A program made the translations under genes and the position numbers. 64,000 bases of DNA from Elymus sibiricus (lineage: Eukaryota; Streptophyta; Magnoliopsida; Poales; Poaceae), in the NCBI GenBank assembly GCA_039707655.1, contig CM077665.1:134931148-134995147 (forward strand). The letters are read 5' to 3'. Positions 1 to 12,164 of the stretch are shown here, piece after piece; positions within the stretch are counted from its first letter, which is position 1; each line of letters opens with the position of its first letter. The notes under the pieces are model-generated. The model did not search any database. It was not told the DNA's origin and was given only the letters and a program-made list of their open reading frames with translations.

Positions 1-2110
1 AAAGGATCCATTCTTGGCAACAAAGACCTTACCTTCGGATCTGTGATAGAAGGTATACCCAATTGTTGCTTTAGGGTATCTTATGAAGATGCACTTTTCT
101 GCTTTGGGTTCAAGCTTATCAGACATAAGTGTCGCATTCCCAAACTCTAAGAAACGACAACTTAGGTTTCTGCCAAACCATAATTCATACGGTGTCATCT
201 CAATGGATTTAGATGGTGCCCTGTTAAAGTGAATGTAGTTGTCTCTAATGCATAACCCCAAAATGATAGTGGCAAATCGGTAAGAGACATCATAGTGCGT
301 ACCATTTCCAATAGAGCACGACTACAACGTTTGGACACACCATCACACTATAGTGTTCCAGGCGGCGTGAGTTGTGAAACAATTTCCACATTGTCTTAAG
401 TTGCATACCAAGCTCGTAACTCAGATATTCACCTCCACGATCATATCATAGACATTTTATCTTCTTGTCATGATGATCTTCAACTTCACTCTGAAATTGC
501 TTGAACTTTTCAAACGTTTTAGACTTGTGTTTCATTAAGTAAATATATCCATATCTACTCAAATCATTAGTAAAGGTAAAAAAATAACAATATCCACCGC
601 ACGCTTCAACACTCATTTGGACCGCATACATCAACATGTATTCTTTCTAATAAGTCACTTGCACGCTCCATTATATCTGAAAACGGGGTCTTAGTCATCC
701 TGCCTATGAGGCATGGTCCGCACGTCTCAACCGATTCAAAATCGAGTGAGTCCAAATATCCATCAGCATGGAGTTTCTTCATGCGCTTTACACCAATATG
801 ACCTTAGCGGCAGTGCCACAAGTATGTGGTACTATCATTATTAACTTTGCATCTTTTGGCATCAATATTATGAACATGTGTATTAGTACGATCGAGATTC
901 AATAAACCATTCACATTGGGTGCATGACCATTGAAGGTATTATTCATGTAAACAGAATAACCATTATTCTCTTCCTTAAATGAATAACCGTATTGCAATA
1001 AACATGATCTAATCAGGTTCATGCTGAATGCCAACACCAAATAACATTTATTTAGGTTCAACACTAATCCCGAAGGTAGAGGGAGCGTGCGATGGTGATC
1101 ACATCAACCTTGGAAAAACTTCCAACATACATCGTCACCTCGCCCTTAGCTAGTCTCCGTTTATTCCGTAGCTTTTAGTTCGAGTTACCAATATTAGCAA
1201 CTGAACCGGTATCAAATAACCTGGTGCTACTAGGAGTACTAGTAAGGTACACATCAATAACACGTATATCAAATATACTTTTGTTGATGTTGCCATCCTT
1301 CTTATCTACCAAGTATTTGGAGTAGTTCTGCTATTAGTGACCATTCCCCTTACAATAGAAGCACTTAGTCTCCGGTTTGGGTTCAACCTTGGGTTTCTTC
1401 ACTGGAGCGGCAACTGTTTTGTCATTCTTGAAGTTTCCCTTCTTGCCCTTGCCCTTCTTGAAACTAGTGGTCTTACCATCAACATTTGATGCTCCTTCTT
1501 GATTTCTACCTTCGCGTCATAAAGCATCGCGAATAGCTTAGGGATCATCTTCTCTATCCCTTGCATGTTATAGTTTATCACGAAGCTCTAGTAGCTTGGT
1601 GGCAGTGAATTGGAGAACTCTGTCAATCACTATCTTATCTAGAAGATGAACTCCCACTTGATTCAAGCGATTGTAGGATCCAGACATTCTGAGCACATGC
1701 TCACTGACTGAGCTATTCTCCTCCATCTTGTAAGCAAAGAACATGTCAGAGGTCTCATACCTCTCAACACGGGCATGAGCCCGGAATACCAATTTTAACT
1801 CTTGGAACATCTCATATGATCCATGGCGTTCAAAACGTCTTTGGAGCCACAATTCTAAGCCGTAAAGCATGGCGCACTAAACTATCAAGTAGTCATCATA
1901 ACGTGTCTGCCAGACATTCACAACATCCACAGACGACGCTTGAGGGGGTGGCGCACCAAGCGGTGCATCGAGGACATAAGCCTTCTGTGCAGCAATGAGA
2001 ACAATCCTCAGATCATGGACCCAGTCCGCATAATTGCTACTATCAACTCTCAACTTAGTTTTCTCTAGGAATGTATCAAAATACTAGGGAGCTATAGTGC
2101 GAGCTATTGA
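1..2110 (-). pseudogene. Copia gag-protease-integrase polyprotein, decayed 5' half
   Basis: Fragments in shifting frames follow Copia order on the minus strand. Gag comes first (about 2110-1390), with the stretch NYADWVHDLRIVLIAA and then HARVERYETSDMFFAYK, of the UBN2-type gag domain. A zinc knuckle near 1330-1370 reads CFYCKGNGH and then hits stops, with the last cysteine changed. The protease active site DTGSV lies near 1200-1212. The pre-integrase segment with NDSTTYLWHCR is at 804-1064, and the start of the integrase core (YCYFFTFTNDLSRYGYIYL) is at 446-637. Positions 1-445 continue the integrase but are full of stops. The protein would have formed particles, cut itself and integrated cDNA. 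No reading frame is intact. The gag start is not certain. Confidence 0.8.
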
Positions 2111-3333
2111 TCTACAACATAATTTGCAAAGACATTTTGACTATGTTCATGATAATGAGTTCAACTAATCATATTACTAAAGAACTCCCACTCAAATCGA
2201 CATCCCTAAGGTTGTCTAAGTGTGACATGATCCAAATCCACCAACCCAAGTCTGATCATCACGTGAGATGAGGTGGCTTAAATGGTGAACATCTCCATGT
2301 TGATCATATCTACTATATGACTCATGTTCGACCTTTCGGTCTCCTGTGTTCCGAGGCCATGTCTGTACATGCTAGGCTCATTAAGGTTAACCCAAGTATT
2401 CCGCGTGTGTAAATCTGGCTTGCACCCGTTGTATGCGAACGTAGAGTCTATCACACGCGATCATCATGAGGTGCTTCGAAACAACGATCCTTTGCAATGG
2501 TGCATACTCAGGGAGAACACAATTTATCTTGAAATTTTAGTGAGGGATCATCTTATAATGCTACTGTCTTCCTAAGAAAAATAAGATGCATAAAGGATAA
2601 ACATCACATGCAAATCATATAAGTGACATGATATGGCCATCATTGTCTTGTGCTTTTGATCTCCATCTCCAAAGCACCAGCATGATCTCCATCGTCACCG
2701 GCATGACACCATGATCTCCATCATCGTGTCGTCACGTGGTTGTCGCGCCAAGTATTGCTTCTACAACTATTGCTAACTCATAGCGATAAAGTAAAGCAAA
2801 AAAGGCGAAAATAATTAAAGACAACCCTATGGCTCCTGCCGGTTGCCGTACTCATCGACATGCAAGTCGTGATAATCTATACAAAACTTGATCATCTCAT
2901 ATATCACATATATCACATCATGTATTTGGCCATATCACATCACAACATGCCCTGCAAAAACAAGTTAGATGTCCTCTACATTGTTGTTGCAAGTTTTACG
3001 TGGCTGCTATGGGCAACTAGTAAGAACCATTCTTACCTATGCAAAGCCACAACGGTGATAATCAACTTGCCTTTTAACCTTCTAAAAGGACCTCCTCTGT
3101 CGAATCCGATTCAACTAAAGTGGGAGTGACAGACACCCGCCAACCATCTTTATGCAACATGTTGCATGTCAGTCGATGGAGCCGGTCTCTCGTACGTGGA
3201 CGAGTAAGGTTGGTCCGGGACGCTTCATCCCACAATACCGTCGAATCAAGATAATACTAAGGAAGTAAACAATCTAAACATCAACGCCCACAAACTCTTT
3301 GTGTTCTACTCGTGCATATCATCTACACATAGA
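2111..3333 (-). other. Leader region of the Angela-type element
   Basis: About 1.2 kb between the primer-binding site and the first recognisable gag residues. I see no conserved reading frame. Short open stretches on either strand have no recognisable motif. The start of this stretch, just after the primer-binding site, matches my memory of BARE-type leaders. A leader of this size is usual for the group. Confidence 0.55.
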
Positions 3334-3351
3334 CCTTGCTCATGATGCCAC
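3334..3351 (-). promoter_or_regulatory. Primer-binding site (initiator Met tRNA type), degenerate
   Basis: Directly inside the LTR the minus strand reads TGGCATCATGAGCAAGG. This resembles TGGTATCAGAGC, the complement of the initiator-methionine tRNA 3' end used by Copia elements, with a substitution and an extra base or two. Its place one base after the LTR end fixes the 5' LTR identity and the orientation. Confidence 0.65.
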
Positions 3352-5056
3352 TGTTGGGGAACGTTGCATGGGAAACAAAAAAATTTCTACGCACACACAA
3401 GATCTATCCATGGAGATGCATAGCTATGAGAGGGGGAGTGTATCTACATACCCTTGTAGATCTCTAAGCGGAAGCGTATATAACGCGGTTGATGTAGTCA
3501 TACATCTTCACGATCCAATCGCTATCCGTCCCGATCTAGCGCCGAACGGACGACACCTCTGCGTTCAGCACACGTGCGGCTCAATGACGTCTCTGCCTCC
3601 TCGATCCATCAAGCGAGGGTGGAGTAGTAGATGGGTTCACAACCAGCACGATAGCGTGGTGGAGGTGGTGGTGGAGCAGTGCCAGCAGGGCTTCGCCAAG
3701 CACTACCGGAACCACGAACGGAGGAGAAAACGACCTAGGGAGAGAGGGAGGCGCCAAGGGCTTGGTGTGTCCTCTTGGGGCGCCCCTCCCCTCTATGTAT
3801 AGGTGGAGGGGCGTGGATATCAACACCTCCAAGCCCTAGGGAGCAGCCAAGGGGGAGGAGTTGGACTCCTAGTCCAATTCCCTCCCTTTCCATACACAGG
3901 TGGACTTTCCACCTCTCCCAAGCCACATGAGCCTTGAGGGACTTGGGCGCCTGGCCCAATAAGGCCAGGGCGCGTCCCCTCAGCCCATGCAAACCCTTGG
4001 GACGTGGTGGAACCCTTGGTACAATACCGGAAAAACCCGAAACTTTTCCGGTAGCTAAAATATGAATTCCCATATATAAATCTTTACCTTCGGACCATTC
4101 CGGAGCTCCTCATGACATCCAGGATCTCATCCGGGACTCCAAACAACATTCGGTCACCAACATACACAACCCAATAATACTATATCGTCACCGAACGTTA
4201 AGCGTGCGGACCCTACGGGTTCGAGAATCATGTGGACATGATCGAGACACCTCTCCGGTCAATAACCAATAGCGGGACCTGGATGCCCATATTGGTTCCC
4301 ACATATTCCACGAAGATCTTTATCAGTCGAACCACAATGCCAAGGATTCAATCAATCCCATATGCAGTTCCCTTTGTCCAGCGGTATGTTACTTGCCCGA
4401 GATCCGATCGTCGGTATCTCCATACCTAGTTCAATCTCGTTATCGGCAAGTCTCTTTACTCGTTCTGTAATACAAGATCACGTGACTAACTCCGTAGTCA
4501 CATTGCTAGCAAGCTTCTTGTGATGCTGTATTACCGAGTGGGCCCAGAGATACCTCTTCGTCACACGGAGTGATAAATCCCAGCCTTGATGCACGCCAAC
4601 CCAACAGACACCCTCGGAGATACCTGTAGAGCACAGTTATAGTCACCCAATTACGTTGTGACATTTGATACACACAAGGCATTCCTCCGGTGTCAGGGAG
4701 TTGCAAGATCTCATGGTCGTAGGAAAAGATACTTTACATGGATAAAGTAGTAGCAGTAAACTAACATGATCAAATGCTATGCTTACGGTTGGGTCTTGTC
4801 TATCACATCATTCTCCCAATGATGTGATCCCGTTATCAAATGACAACTCATGTCTATGGTCAGGAAACCTTGACCATCTTTGATCAACAAGCTAGTCTAG
4901 TAGAGGCTCACTAGGGACATAGTGTTGTCTATGTATCCACACATTTTGCTGAGTTTCCGATCAGTACAATTATATCATGGATAATAAACGATTATCATGA
5001 ACAAGGAAATATGATAATAACCAATTTATTATTGCCTATATGGCATATTTCCAACA
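3352..5056 (-). repeat. 5' LTR of Angela/BARE-type Copia element
   Basis: The LTR is 1705 bp, bounded by TGTTGG and CCAACA on the minus strand, with TG...CA ends. It is adjacent to a primer-binding site at 3334-3351. It contains the family-typical run TGTTGGAAATATGCC...TTGTTCATGATAATCG. Its length matches the 1.7-1.8 kb known for this group. Open frames inside it, for instance 3299-3802 on the plus strand, are not genes. Only this copy is in the window, so the age of insertion cannot be judged. Confidence 0.85.
4072..4080 (-). promoter_or_regulatory. Possible TATA box in the Angela-type LTR
   Basis: The minus strand reads TTTATATATGGG here, in the middle of the LTR. BARE-type LTRs are known to carry TATA boxes in this part. 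The sequence alone does not show that it is used. Confidence 0.3.
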
Positions 5057-5341
5057 TGTGGAGCCCTGGTGTGGCTCCCGGCTTCCTTCTGAATCTCCCA
5101 GGTCTTCTTTTGGTGCAGAAAAAATCATCAAAAAGTTTCGTGGCAATTGGAATTCGTTTGGTACCATAAACTTGAAAAGTGAAAAACATGCAGAAAACAA
5201 CAACTGGCACTGGGCACTGGGTCAATAGTTTAGTGCTTAACAATATTATAAATTGGTAAATAAAGACCCAAAAAGTATTGTAGAATGATAATATATCAGC
5301 ATGGAACAATAAAAAATTATAGATACGTTGGAGACGTATCA
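5057..5341 (-). repeat. Gypsy LTR fragment, 5' end
   Basis: On the minus strand this begins TGATACGTCTCCAACG and continues TATCTATAATTTTTTATTG, the start of a common Triticeae Gypsy LTR. The same start is seen on the plus strand at 43357. Only the first 285 bp are present, because the Angela-type element begins at 5056. The bases upstream of the LTR start show no polypurine tract and are instead gag/protease coding sequence (5342-6329), so this LTR inserted into that Gypsy fragment. Confidence 0.75.
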
Positions 5342-6329
5342 GCGTGTGGGACCAATTGAGTGGTTTTTATGCCTCCATCGTCGGTTCTGCCGCATTGATC
5401 TCCCGAGCCCACTACTTGAGCTGTCGGTGAGAGGAGTGCAAAGATGCACCTACATCAATGCACATGGCCTCAGTGGCCTTCTGGAACTCCTGGTCATCAG
5501 ATCCTTCTTCATCCTTGTCATCCTCCTCCTTGTTCTCCGTCTTGTCGCGGCCTCGCGCATGCTTCTCCTTCTGCTGCTTGGCCTTGCCACGGCGCCCTCC
5601 ACGGCCACCCCACTTCTTGTTGGATCCACCAGCACTGCTTTGGCCCTTCTCCTTTTCGTTCTTCTCATATTCTTGTTTTTGTTTCTCAATAAGATGCTCA
5701 ACCTGCCAACACTCTTGGAGATCGTGCTCCTTGGTGAGGTGATTCTTGTAGTATGGACCGTCGGTCTTCTTTGTCTTGTTGCCCGCTGCAGCCTTATGGC
5801 TATAGGTGCAGACGCTAGCATCCTTGCTGGGGCTTTCGACCTTGGCTTTCTTGCTGGCATTGGAGTTGTCGAAGCCTTTGACGGCTATAACTACCTTGCA
5901 TTTGCGCTTCCGTCCTTTCTTCTTTGGGGTGGCATCGTCTTCTTCTTCAGAGTCGACTTCGGCACCGACATCTTTCCCAGGAAGTCTCCTTCCTTCCTCA
6001 GCTCGTGCAAACTTGTCCGCCAGAGCGTAAAGCTCGTTGATGGTCCAGACCTTCTGGATGCTCATCTCCTAGCCTATTTTGTGATTGCGCATGTTCGTGT
6101 GGAACGACGCAATCACGGCCGCGGGATGAACGTCAGGTATATTGTGGTGCACCCTGTCGAATATTTGGATGTATTTGCAGAGGGGCTCCCCCTCCCTCTA
6201 CGGTAGCACATGCAGGTCACTGGCTTGACCAGGAAGCTTGTGGCCTCCGGTGTAAGCGCCAATGAACTGATGGCAGAGGTCTCTCCTGGAGGATATGGAG
6301 CCCTCCGACAGGTTCATCAGCCAAGACCT
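5342..6329 (-). pseudogene. Gypsy gag fragment (C-terminal half)
   Basis: The minus strand encodes the back of a plant Gypsy gag. NLSEGSISS and GEPLCKYIQ (near 6300-6170) belong to the retrotransposon gag domain. The linker KVWTINELYALADKFARAE follows, then a Lys/Arg/Gly-rich tail and DGPYYKNHLTKEHDLQECW with the spaced Cys/His of a zinc-knuckle-like site. A 217-codon open frame covers 6065-5412. Stops occur at the 6065 boundary, near 6205 and just after 5412. The protein would coat genomic RNA. Both ends are cut by other elements (Gypsy LTR at 5341, Athila-like LTR at 6330). It resembles the gag of element B at 21021-22450 in style. Confidence 0.75.
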
Positions 6330-7684
6330 TAATACGTCTCCAACTTATCTACTTTTCCAAACACTTTTCCTCTTGTTTTGGACTCTAATTTGGATGATTT
6401 GAATGAAACTAACCCGGACTGACGCAGTTTTCAGCAGAACTAACATGGTGTTGTTTTTGTGTAGAAATAAAAGTTCTCATAATTGGACGAAACTTTTTGG
6501 AATTTTTTTATGGAATATATTAAAAATACTGGAGCGAAGATCCACCGGAGGGGGGCCACCGGTTGCTCACAAGGCAATAGGGGCACCCACCCCTGCCCAC
6601 GTGGCTCTGCTAACCCTAATCTCAAGCCTATAAATTCCTATTTCCCTAGAAAAAAGAGAGAAGTTTTCATCGCATTCTACGAGACGGAGCCGCTACCACT
6701 TCATGTTCTTCCTCGGGAGGGCTGATCTAGAGTCTGTTTGGGGCTTCGGAGAGGGGAATTCGTCGCCATCGTCATCACCAACCCTTCTCCATCAACAATT
6801 CCATGATGCTCACCACCGGGAGTGAGTAATTCCTTTGTAGGCTTGCTGGATGGTGATGGGATTGGATGATATTGATCAGGTAATTGAGTTATTTTGATAT
6901 GGCTTGATACCTATTATCCACTCTGTTTTGAGATTGATGTTTCTATGACTTTGCCATTCTTAATGCTTGTCACTAGGGCCTGAGTGCCATGATTTCATAT
7001 CTAAACCTATTATGTTTTCATGAATATGAGAGTGTTTTGGATCCTATCTTGCAAGTTGTATGCACCTATTATCTGTTATGATCCCTCTACGCCAAAGTGA
7101 CAATAGTTGGGATCATCTCCGGTGATGACCGTAGTTTGAGGAGTTCATGTATTCACCATGTGTTAATGCTTCATTCTAGATCTCTATTAAATGGAGGCCT
7201 TAATATCCCTTACTTTACTTATGGACCCTGCTGCCGCGGGACGGTAGGACAAAAGATGTCATGCAAGTTCTTACTATAAGCATGTATGACTATATGCGGA
7301 ATACATGCCTACATTATATCGATGAATTGGAGCTAGTTCTATGTCACTCTAGTGTGTAACTGTTACATGATGAATGTCATCCAAATCGATTACTCATCAT
7401 TGTCCAAGGCCTACGCTTTTTCCATATTGATTTCCGTTAAGTTATTTTTGTTACTACTGCTTCTACAATCAATACAATCTGCTGCTTTTTATTGTTCCTA
7501 TTTCTTTTGTTACTGTGCTACTAAAAACTTCATTGCAAAAAAGAAATTCCAGGTGTGGCTGAATTGACAAGTCAACTGCTAAGACCAATAAATATTGTTT
7601 GGCTCCCCTTGTGTCGAATCAATAAATTTGGGTGAAATTCTTCCCTCCAAGACTATTGCAATCCCCTATACTTGTGGGTTATCA
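6330..7684 (+). repeat. 5' LTR of the Athila-like element
   Basis: The LTR is 1355 bp, from TAATACGTCTCC (first TG mutated to TA) to CTTGTGGGTTATCA. The 3' LTR start at 14380 (TGATACATCTCC) aligns with it, which fixes the left boundary. A TATA box, CCTATAAATT, sits at 6628-6637, about 300 bp into the LTR, a plausible promoter. Several open frames in it have no homology and are ignored. Confidence 0.85.
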
Positions 7685-7693
7685 AGACTCTTT

Positions 7694-7711
7694 TCTGGCG
7701 CCATTGCCGGG
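7694..7711 (+). promoter_or_regulatory. Primer-binding site of the Athila-like element
   Basis: TGGCGCCATTGCCGGGGA lies 10 bp after the 5' LTR. Apart from one base this is the TGGCGCCGTTGCCGGGGA site I know from this group of Triticeae Gypsy elements. It is the priming site for minus-strand DNA synthesis. Confidence 0.75.
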
Positions 7712-7759
7712 GAGCATAGCTCTATTTATTTAGTTCACTTGGGATTTTCAATTGTTACT

Positions 7760-9760
7760 ATGAAGAATCTAAAAGACACTAAAACCAGATCGTACCCTCT
7801 AAGACGAGGGGAGGTAAGGAATTGTCATCTAGCTCTGCACTTGATTCACCTTCTATTTTGAGTAAGCTTGAAACACCACCACCTGCTATTCAATCTGATA
7901 TGTTAGAAGTAATTGATGATTCTACTTCTATTCTAAATGAAACATATAATGATGCTACTACTATGCTAGATGAAACTGAACATGTGCCACTAGGTGATCT
8001 ACTTGATGCTCATATTGCTAAGTCTAGAGAACTTGTGAATGCTGAAATTTATGAAAACTATGATTAACCTATTTTGCCTAGATCTCCGACTAGAATTGAA
8101 ATGCATGATGTACCTGATGGTTATGTTATGGATGGGGAGATAGCTAGAGACTTTCTTGCTTGTAATGATAGAGATGATCTTAAGAAATTAGTGAGTAAAC
8201 TGAAAGAAAAATCTATGAAGGAGAAAATGAAACATGATCCTAAATTTGCTACTTCTCCTATATTTGTTACTGATAAGGACTATGGATTCTCTGTTGACCC
8301 TGAGTTAATTACGTTGGTAGAATTGATCCTTTTAATGGTTATGAATTTGAAACTGTTGTGGCACACCTTACCAAATTAAATGATATTGCCACCCTATTGG
8401 CTAATGAGGAAAAAAATTGCTACTACTATATTCTTAAGCTTTTTCCCTTCTCACTAAAGGTTTATGCTAAGAAGTGGTTCCTTACTCTTGCTCCTGGTTG
8501 TGTGCGTAGTCCCCAGGATATGATATTTTACTTCACTGGAAAAAAAATTCCTGCTCATAAGAAACAATATGCTTTACAGGTATTTAACTTTGTGCAAATT
8601 AAGGAAGAGAATCTCCCTTAAGTTTGGGGGAGGCTCCTCCAGCTACTTAAATCTTTGCCTGATCATGCTCTTAAGAAGAATGAAATACTTGATATCTTTT
8701 ATAATGGACTAACCGATTCTTCCAGGGACTACCTAGATAGTTGTGCTGGTTGTGTTTTTAGGGGATGAACTATTAGGCAAGCTGAAGAACTATTGAATAA
8801 TATTTTGAAGAATGCTAATCATTGGACACTCTCTGAACCACCTTGTGAACCAATGACGAAGAAGAGAGGTATTCTATTCCTCACTCCATAAGATATGCAA
8901 GAAGCCAGGAAATCTATGAAAGAAAAGGGTATTAAAATTGAAGATGTCAAGAATTTACCACCAATTGAAGAAATACATGGACTTGATATCCCTAAACATG
9001 TATAGAGGTAAATTCTCTTTGTAAATGCGATGAAGGTGATATACCTTACAATAAAATTGGTAGTCAATGCATGGATGAATTTGATAATTACATTGTTAAG
9101 CAAGAACATTTCAATATGTATGTTAAGAATCAATTAAAACGAAATGCCATTATGATTGATCGCTTGAGTGACTTGATGTTTAGAATTGCTAATGATGTTA
9201 GAGGATTAGGTAAACATTCATCCATGGTTCATTCTTAGTTAGAACAAGTTGCTAAATCACAAAATGATTTGCTTACTGGAATGAATAATAAATTGAATGA
9301 TCGTGATGTTAGAGTTATGACTAGAGGGGGTAGAATGACACAAGAACCCCTATATCCTGAAGGACACCCTAAAAGGATTGAGGAGGATTATCAGAACATT
9401 AATAATGATACACCTAGTCTATCTAAGAAGAAAAAGAAAAATGATAGAACTTTGCATGATTCTAGTGAACCTGTGGTAGAAAAACCTTCTGAGAATCATA
9501 ATGAAGTTTCTATTTCAGATGCTGAGACACAATCTGGTAGTGAACATCCACCTAGTGAGAGAACCTTTAGCTGATCTTGATAACCCACTTCCGAAGAATA
9601 AATGTTATGATAAGAGAGATTTCATTACTAGAAAACATGGTAAAGAAAGAGAGCAATGGGTTCAAAAACCCATGCCATTCCCTCGCAAGCCTTCTAAAAA
9701 TAAGGACGAGGAGGATTTTGAGCGCTTTGTTGAAATGCTTAGGCCTGTCTTTTTGTGAAC
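7760..9760 (+). pseudogene. Athila-like gag, broken
   Basis: A gag starting at ATG 7760 (MKNLKDTKTRSYPLRRGE) can be followed through several frames: 7822-8067, 8074-8379, 8358-8621, 9269-9574 and 9501-9758. The segment at 8358-8621 has the gag-domain look (LANEEKNCYYYILKLFPFSL, then AKKWFLTLAPG). At least five stops or frameshifts separate the pieces. The C-terminal part is charged (KKRIEEDYQNIN-like stretches) and ends near RFVEMLRPVF. Gag would form the particle shell. Codon use is AT-rich, unlike element B. Confidence 0.7.
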
Positions 9761-9879
9761 ACGTTTGACTGATATTCTGAAGATGCCTCCTTATGCAAAA
9801 TATATGAAAGATATTGTCATAATAAAAGAAAGATACCTGAAACTGAGATTTCCACCATGCTTGCTAATTAATCTTTTGA

Positions 9880-10326
9880 GGGTGGAGTGCCCAAGAAATT
9901 GGGAGACACCGGGATACATACTATAACACGTTCCATTAAATGAAGCTATGTTAAAACTGCTTTGTGTGACTTAGGAGCCGGTCTTAGTGTTTTGTCTTTC
10001 TCTTTATATAAAATGCTTGATTTGAATAAGATCACACCTACTGAAATATCTTTGCAAATGGCTGATAAATCCACTCCTATACCTATTGGGATTTGCGAGG
10101 ATGTCCCCGTTGTTTTTATAATGTTACTATTTTAACGGAATTTCTTATTCTTGATATGCCCGAGGACGACAACATGCCGATTATCCTTGGTAGACCCTTT
10201 TCGAATACTGCACGGGCTGTTATTGATTGCAACAAAAGCAATGTTACTTTGCATGTTAATGGAAATCAGCACACTGTATACTTTTCGAAGAAACGAATCT
10301 TGGTGAATAATATCAATTCTATATAA
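9880..10326 (+). pseudogene. Athila-like retroviral-type aspartic protease
   Basis: The segment reads GDTGIHTITRSIK, a stop, then KTALCDLGAGLSVLSFSLYK with the active-site variant D-L-G-A at about 9968-9979, where Athila-type proteases also use DLGA. Further on DMPEDDNMPIILGRPFS marks the conserved ILGRPF near the end of the fold. A stop and a frame change near 10130 break it. In complete relatives reverse transcriptase follows. Here the frame ends at INSI and no polymerase follows. Confidence 0.75.
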
Positions 10327-11219
10327 CAAATAGCAACACTCACTATTGGAGAGTTCAAATTTCCTCTCCCTACTATCAAGAAGAGATATGATATTCTTAT
10401 TGTTGGGGAAATACATATCCCCATTGAGGTAATATAGTGTCATACGAAAAAAAATTGGTTTCATGTCAATCGAAAACGGTCGTTAATAAGATTTGATCAA
10501 CCTTATTAATGGATTCTTTTTAAGAAGCATGTGGTTGATAAATTTAGTAAGCAATTTTCTGTAAATTTAGTTTGCTCTCTGTTACTTATAGTTTAATAAA
10601 GTAAAATGTCATGATTACCCCGTTTTTTGAATTAACCACGCAATAAAAAAATGACCCAAAAATAAAGGTGCTCAAAATGTCGTAAAATTTTAAGATGATT
10701 TTTTCTGAAATATTTAAGAATTTCTGGAGCTGAACACATCCTAGGGGGTGCACCTGTTGCTCACAAGGCAACAGGGCGTGCCCACCCTCTTGGGCGCGCT
10801 AAGATGCCTTGTGGGTCCTACGGAACCCCACTCACTTAGTACTTCAGCCCACATCATCTCTTACCTCTAGAAAAAAGAATCCTGGTTGCTCTCTCTCTCG
10901 TATTCTTGCTCCGAAACCTAAGATTTTTGATCTCTTTGCTTGGAGCTTCATTTCCAAAACTGTTTTGAGGGATTGCTCCTTGGTATGTGACTCCTCCATT
11001 GCTCCAATTAGTTTTTGCTTTAATGGATTATATTTTGCATATTTTTCTTCTCTTGTTGCTACTAAAAATGAGCTTGCATGTTGAATTCTTTAAGTTCCAA
11101 GTAGTTTGAATGTTTGATATAGCCTCTAGACATCCATATGAGTAGTTGCTATCAATCTCATAAAGTTTAGTTGACATAATTTTGTGGTCCAAAATATTGA
11201 GAAATTTGTTCTTAGGAAA
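10327..11219 (+). other. Spacer between protease and accessory ORF, pol absent
   Basis: The first 100 bp still resemble sequence following the protease, then the stretch becomes AT-rich and non-coding. A short GC-rich patch at 10740-10805 (GTTGCTCACAAGGCAACAGG) resembles part of the LTR near 6570. I find no reverse transcriptase, RNase H or integrase motif on either strand. Confidence 0.5.
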
Positions 11220-12164
11220 ATGAACTTCTTTCGGAGAGGTTCTTCGAGCCGGAGACCCAAAGGAATCGTTGGGGATGTCCAGGACCGCGACCTGAACATT
11301 TCACGGAGGACAGAGGTTCGGCCATGCGAGTGGCCACACCATGCCTTTATGACGGAAGTCGGGTTTCACCAAGAGTTCATGCAATTCATTACAAATGCTG
11401 GGTTGACTGACTTCCTCGCAGATGAGTGTGATCAATACCACATCCTTACAAATTCCTTTGTGAAAAATTTCCATTTCCTGCATAGGCTCGATATTCCCAT
11501 GGTGTGCTTTGATTTATATGCTGAAGATACCGTTTGCTAAGTTCTGTCAGATATATTTGATTCCCTTTGATGGGGAATTAAGAGAGCCGCGACCGGAGGA
11601 GTTTGGGGACTTCCTTTGTACTTTAACTGTGGTAGAAAATAGGGGTGTGTCAAGAGCCAGAGCTACTAGTTTACATTTTCCTGCTGTGCACTACTTTCCT
11701 TTATTCATAGGGAAATGTTTGTCTGCTAGGGAGGAAGGTGGCACGCTCAGTGCCCCTAACCTCGCCATTTTAGGTCGGGCACTTTTCAATGACAATACAT
11801 ATAGCTTAGGAGCTATCATTGCATGCCTCTTGCACACTAATAGGACTAGGGGTAAATTTCATGATGGTATTTATGCGACTCGCTTGGAGAAACGTTTTAA
11901 TGTATACGCCACAATGATTACTTGCTGCCTAGGGTTTATCTAGATCACCAGGCTATGATAGATCATCACTTTATCGTTAACCCTGAGCCTCCTCACCACA
12001 TTCATTATAACTTGGTATTTAGCAAGACTAATCGCGATGTTATTGTGTTGCCTGCACCCTCTTTGTTTGATTCTCATGCCAGGCACGGATATGTCATCAT
12101 GCCACCGGACATCATAGCTTACCGAAACGAGTTGGCTGCAACGAAGAACAAGGACCAGGCTTAG
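11220..12164 (+). pseudogene. Accessory ORF of the Athila-like element
   Basis: Three overlapping frames (11184-11540, 11509-11943, 11922-12164) join into one protein of roughly 310 residues, broken by two frameshifts near 11530 and 11930. The start is taken as ATG 11220 (MNFFRRGSSSRRP), after a basic start. Recognisable pieces are GDFLCTLTVVENRGVSRARA, LGAIIACLLHTNRTRGKFHD, and VYLDHQAMIDHHF followed by PHHIHYNLVF. I recall similar proteins downstream of, or in place of, pol in Athila-like cereal elements. Their function is unknown. No signal peptide or membrane segment is evident. It could be a gag-like or envelope-position protein. Confidence 0.6.

Larger units (their letters stand above)
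1..5056 (-). mobile_element. Angela/BARE/WIS-type Copia LTR retrotransposon, 5' part, cut by the left edge
   Basis: Read on the minus strand, a 1705-bp LTR (5056 to 3352) is followed by a primer-binding site, a leader, gag, a protease motif and the first part of integrase, then the window ends. The order gag-protease-integrase before reverse transcriptase is that of Ty1/Copia elements. The LTR begins TGTTGGAAATATGCC and ends TCCCCAACA, which I recognise as the BARE/WIS/Angela group, the commonest Copia group in Triticeae. The coding region is heavily decayed. Reverse transcriptase, RNase H and the 3' LTR would lie to the left. The high-coordinate end abuts a Gypsy LTR fragment, so this element probably inserted into that LTR. 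The target duplication cannot be tested here. Confidence 0.85.

Noticed and set aside
3299..3802. 167-codon plus-strand frame
   Set aside because: It lies across the end of the Angela-type LTR and primer-binding site, with no homology.
5328..6206. 292-codon plus-strand open frame, Leu-rich and membrane-like
   Set aside because: It is the reverse complement of the Gypsy gag at 5342-6329, whose Lys/Glu-rich codons read as Leu/Phe-rich on the other strand. It also runs through the LTR junction.
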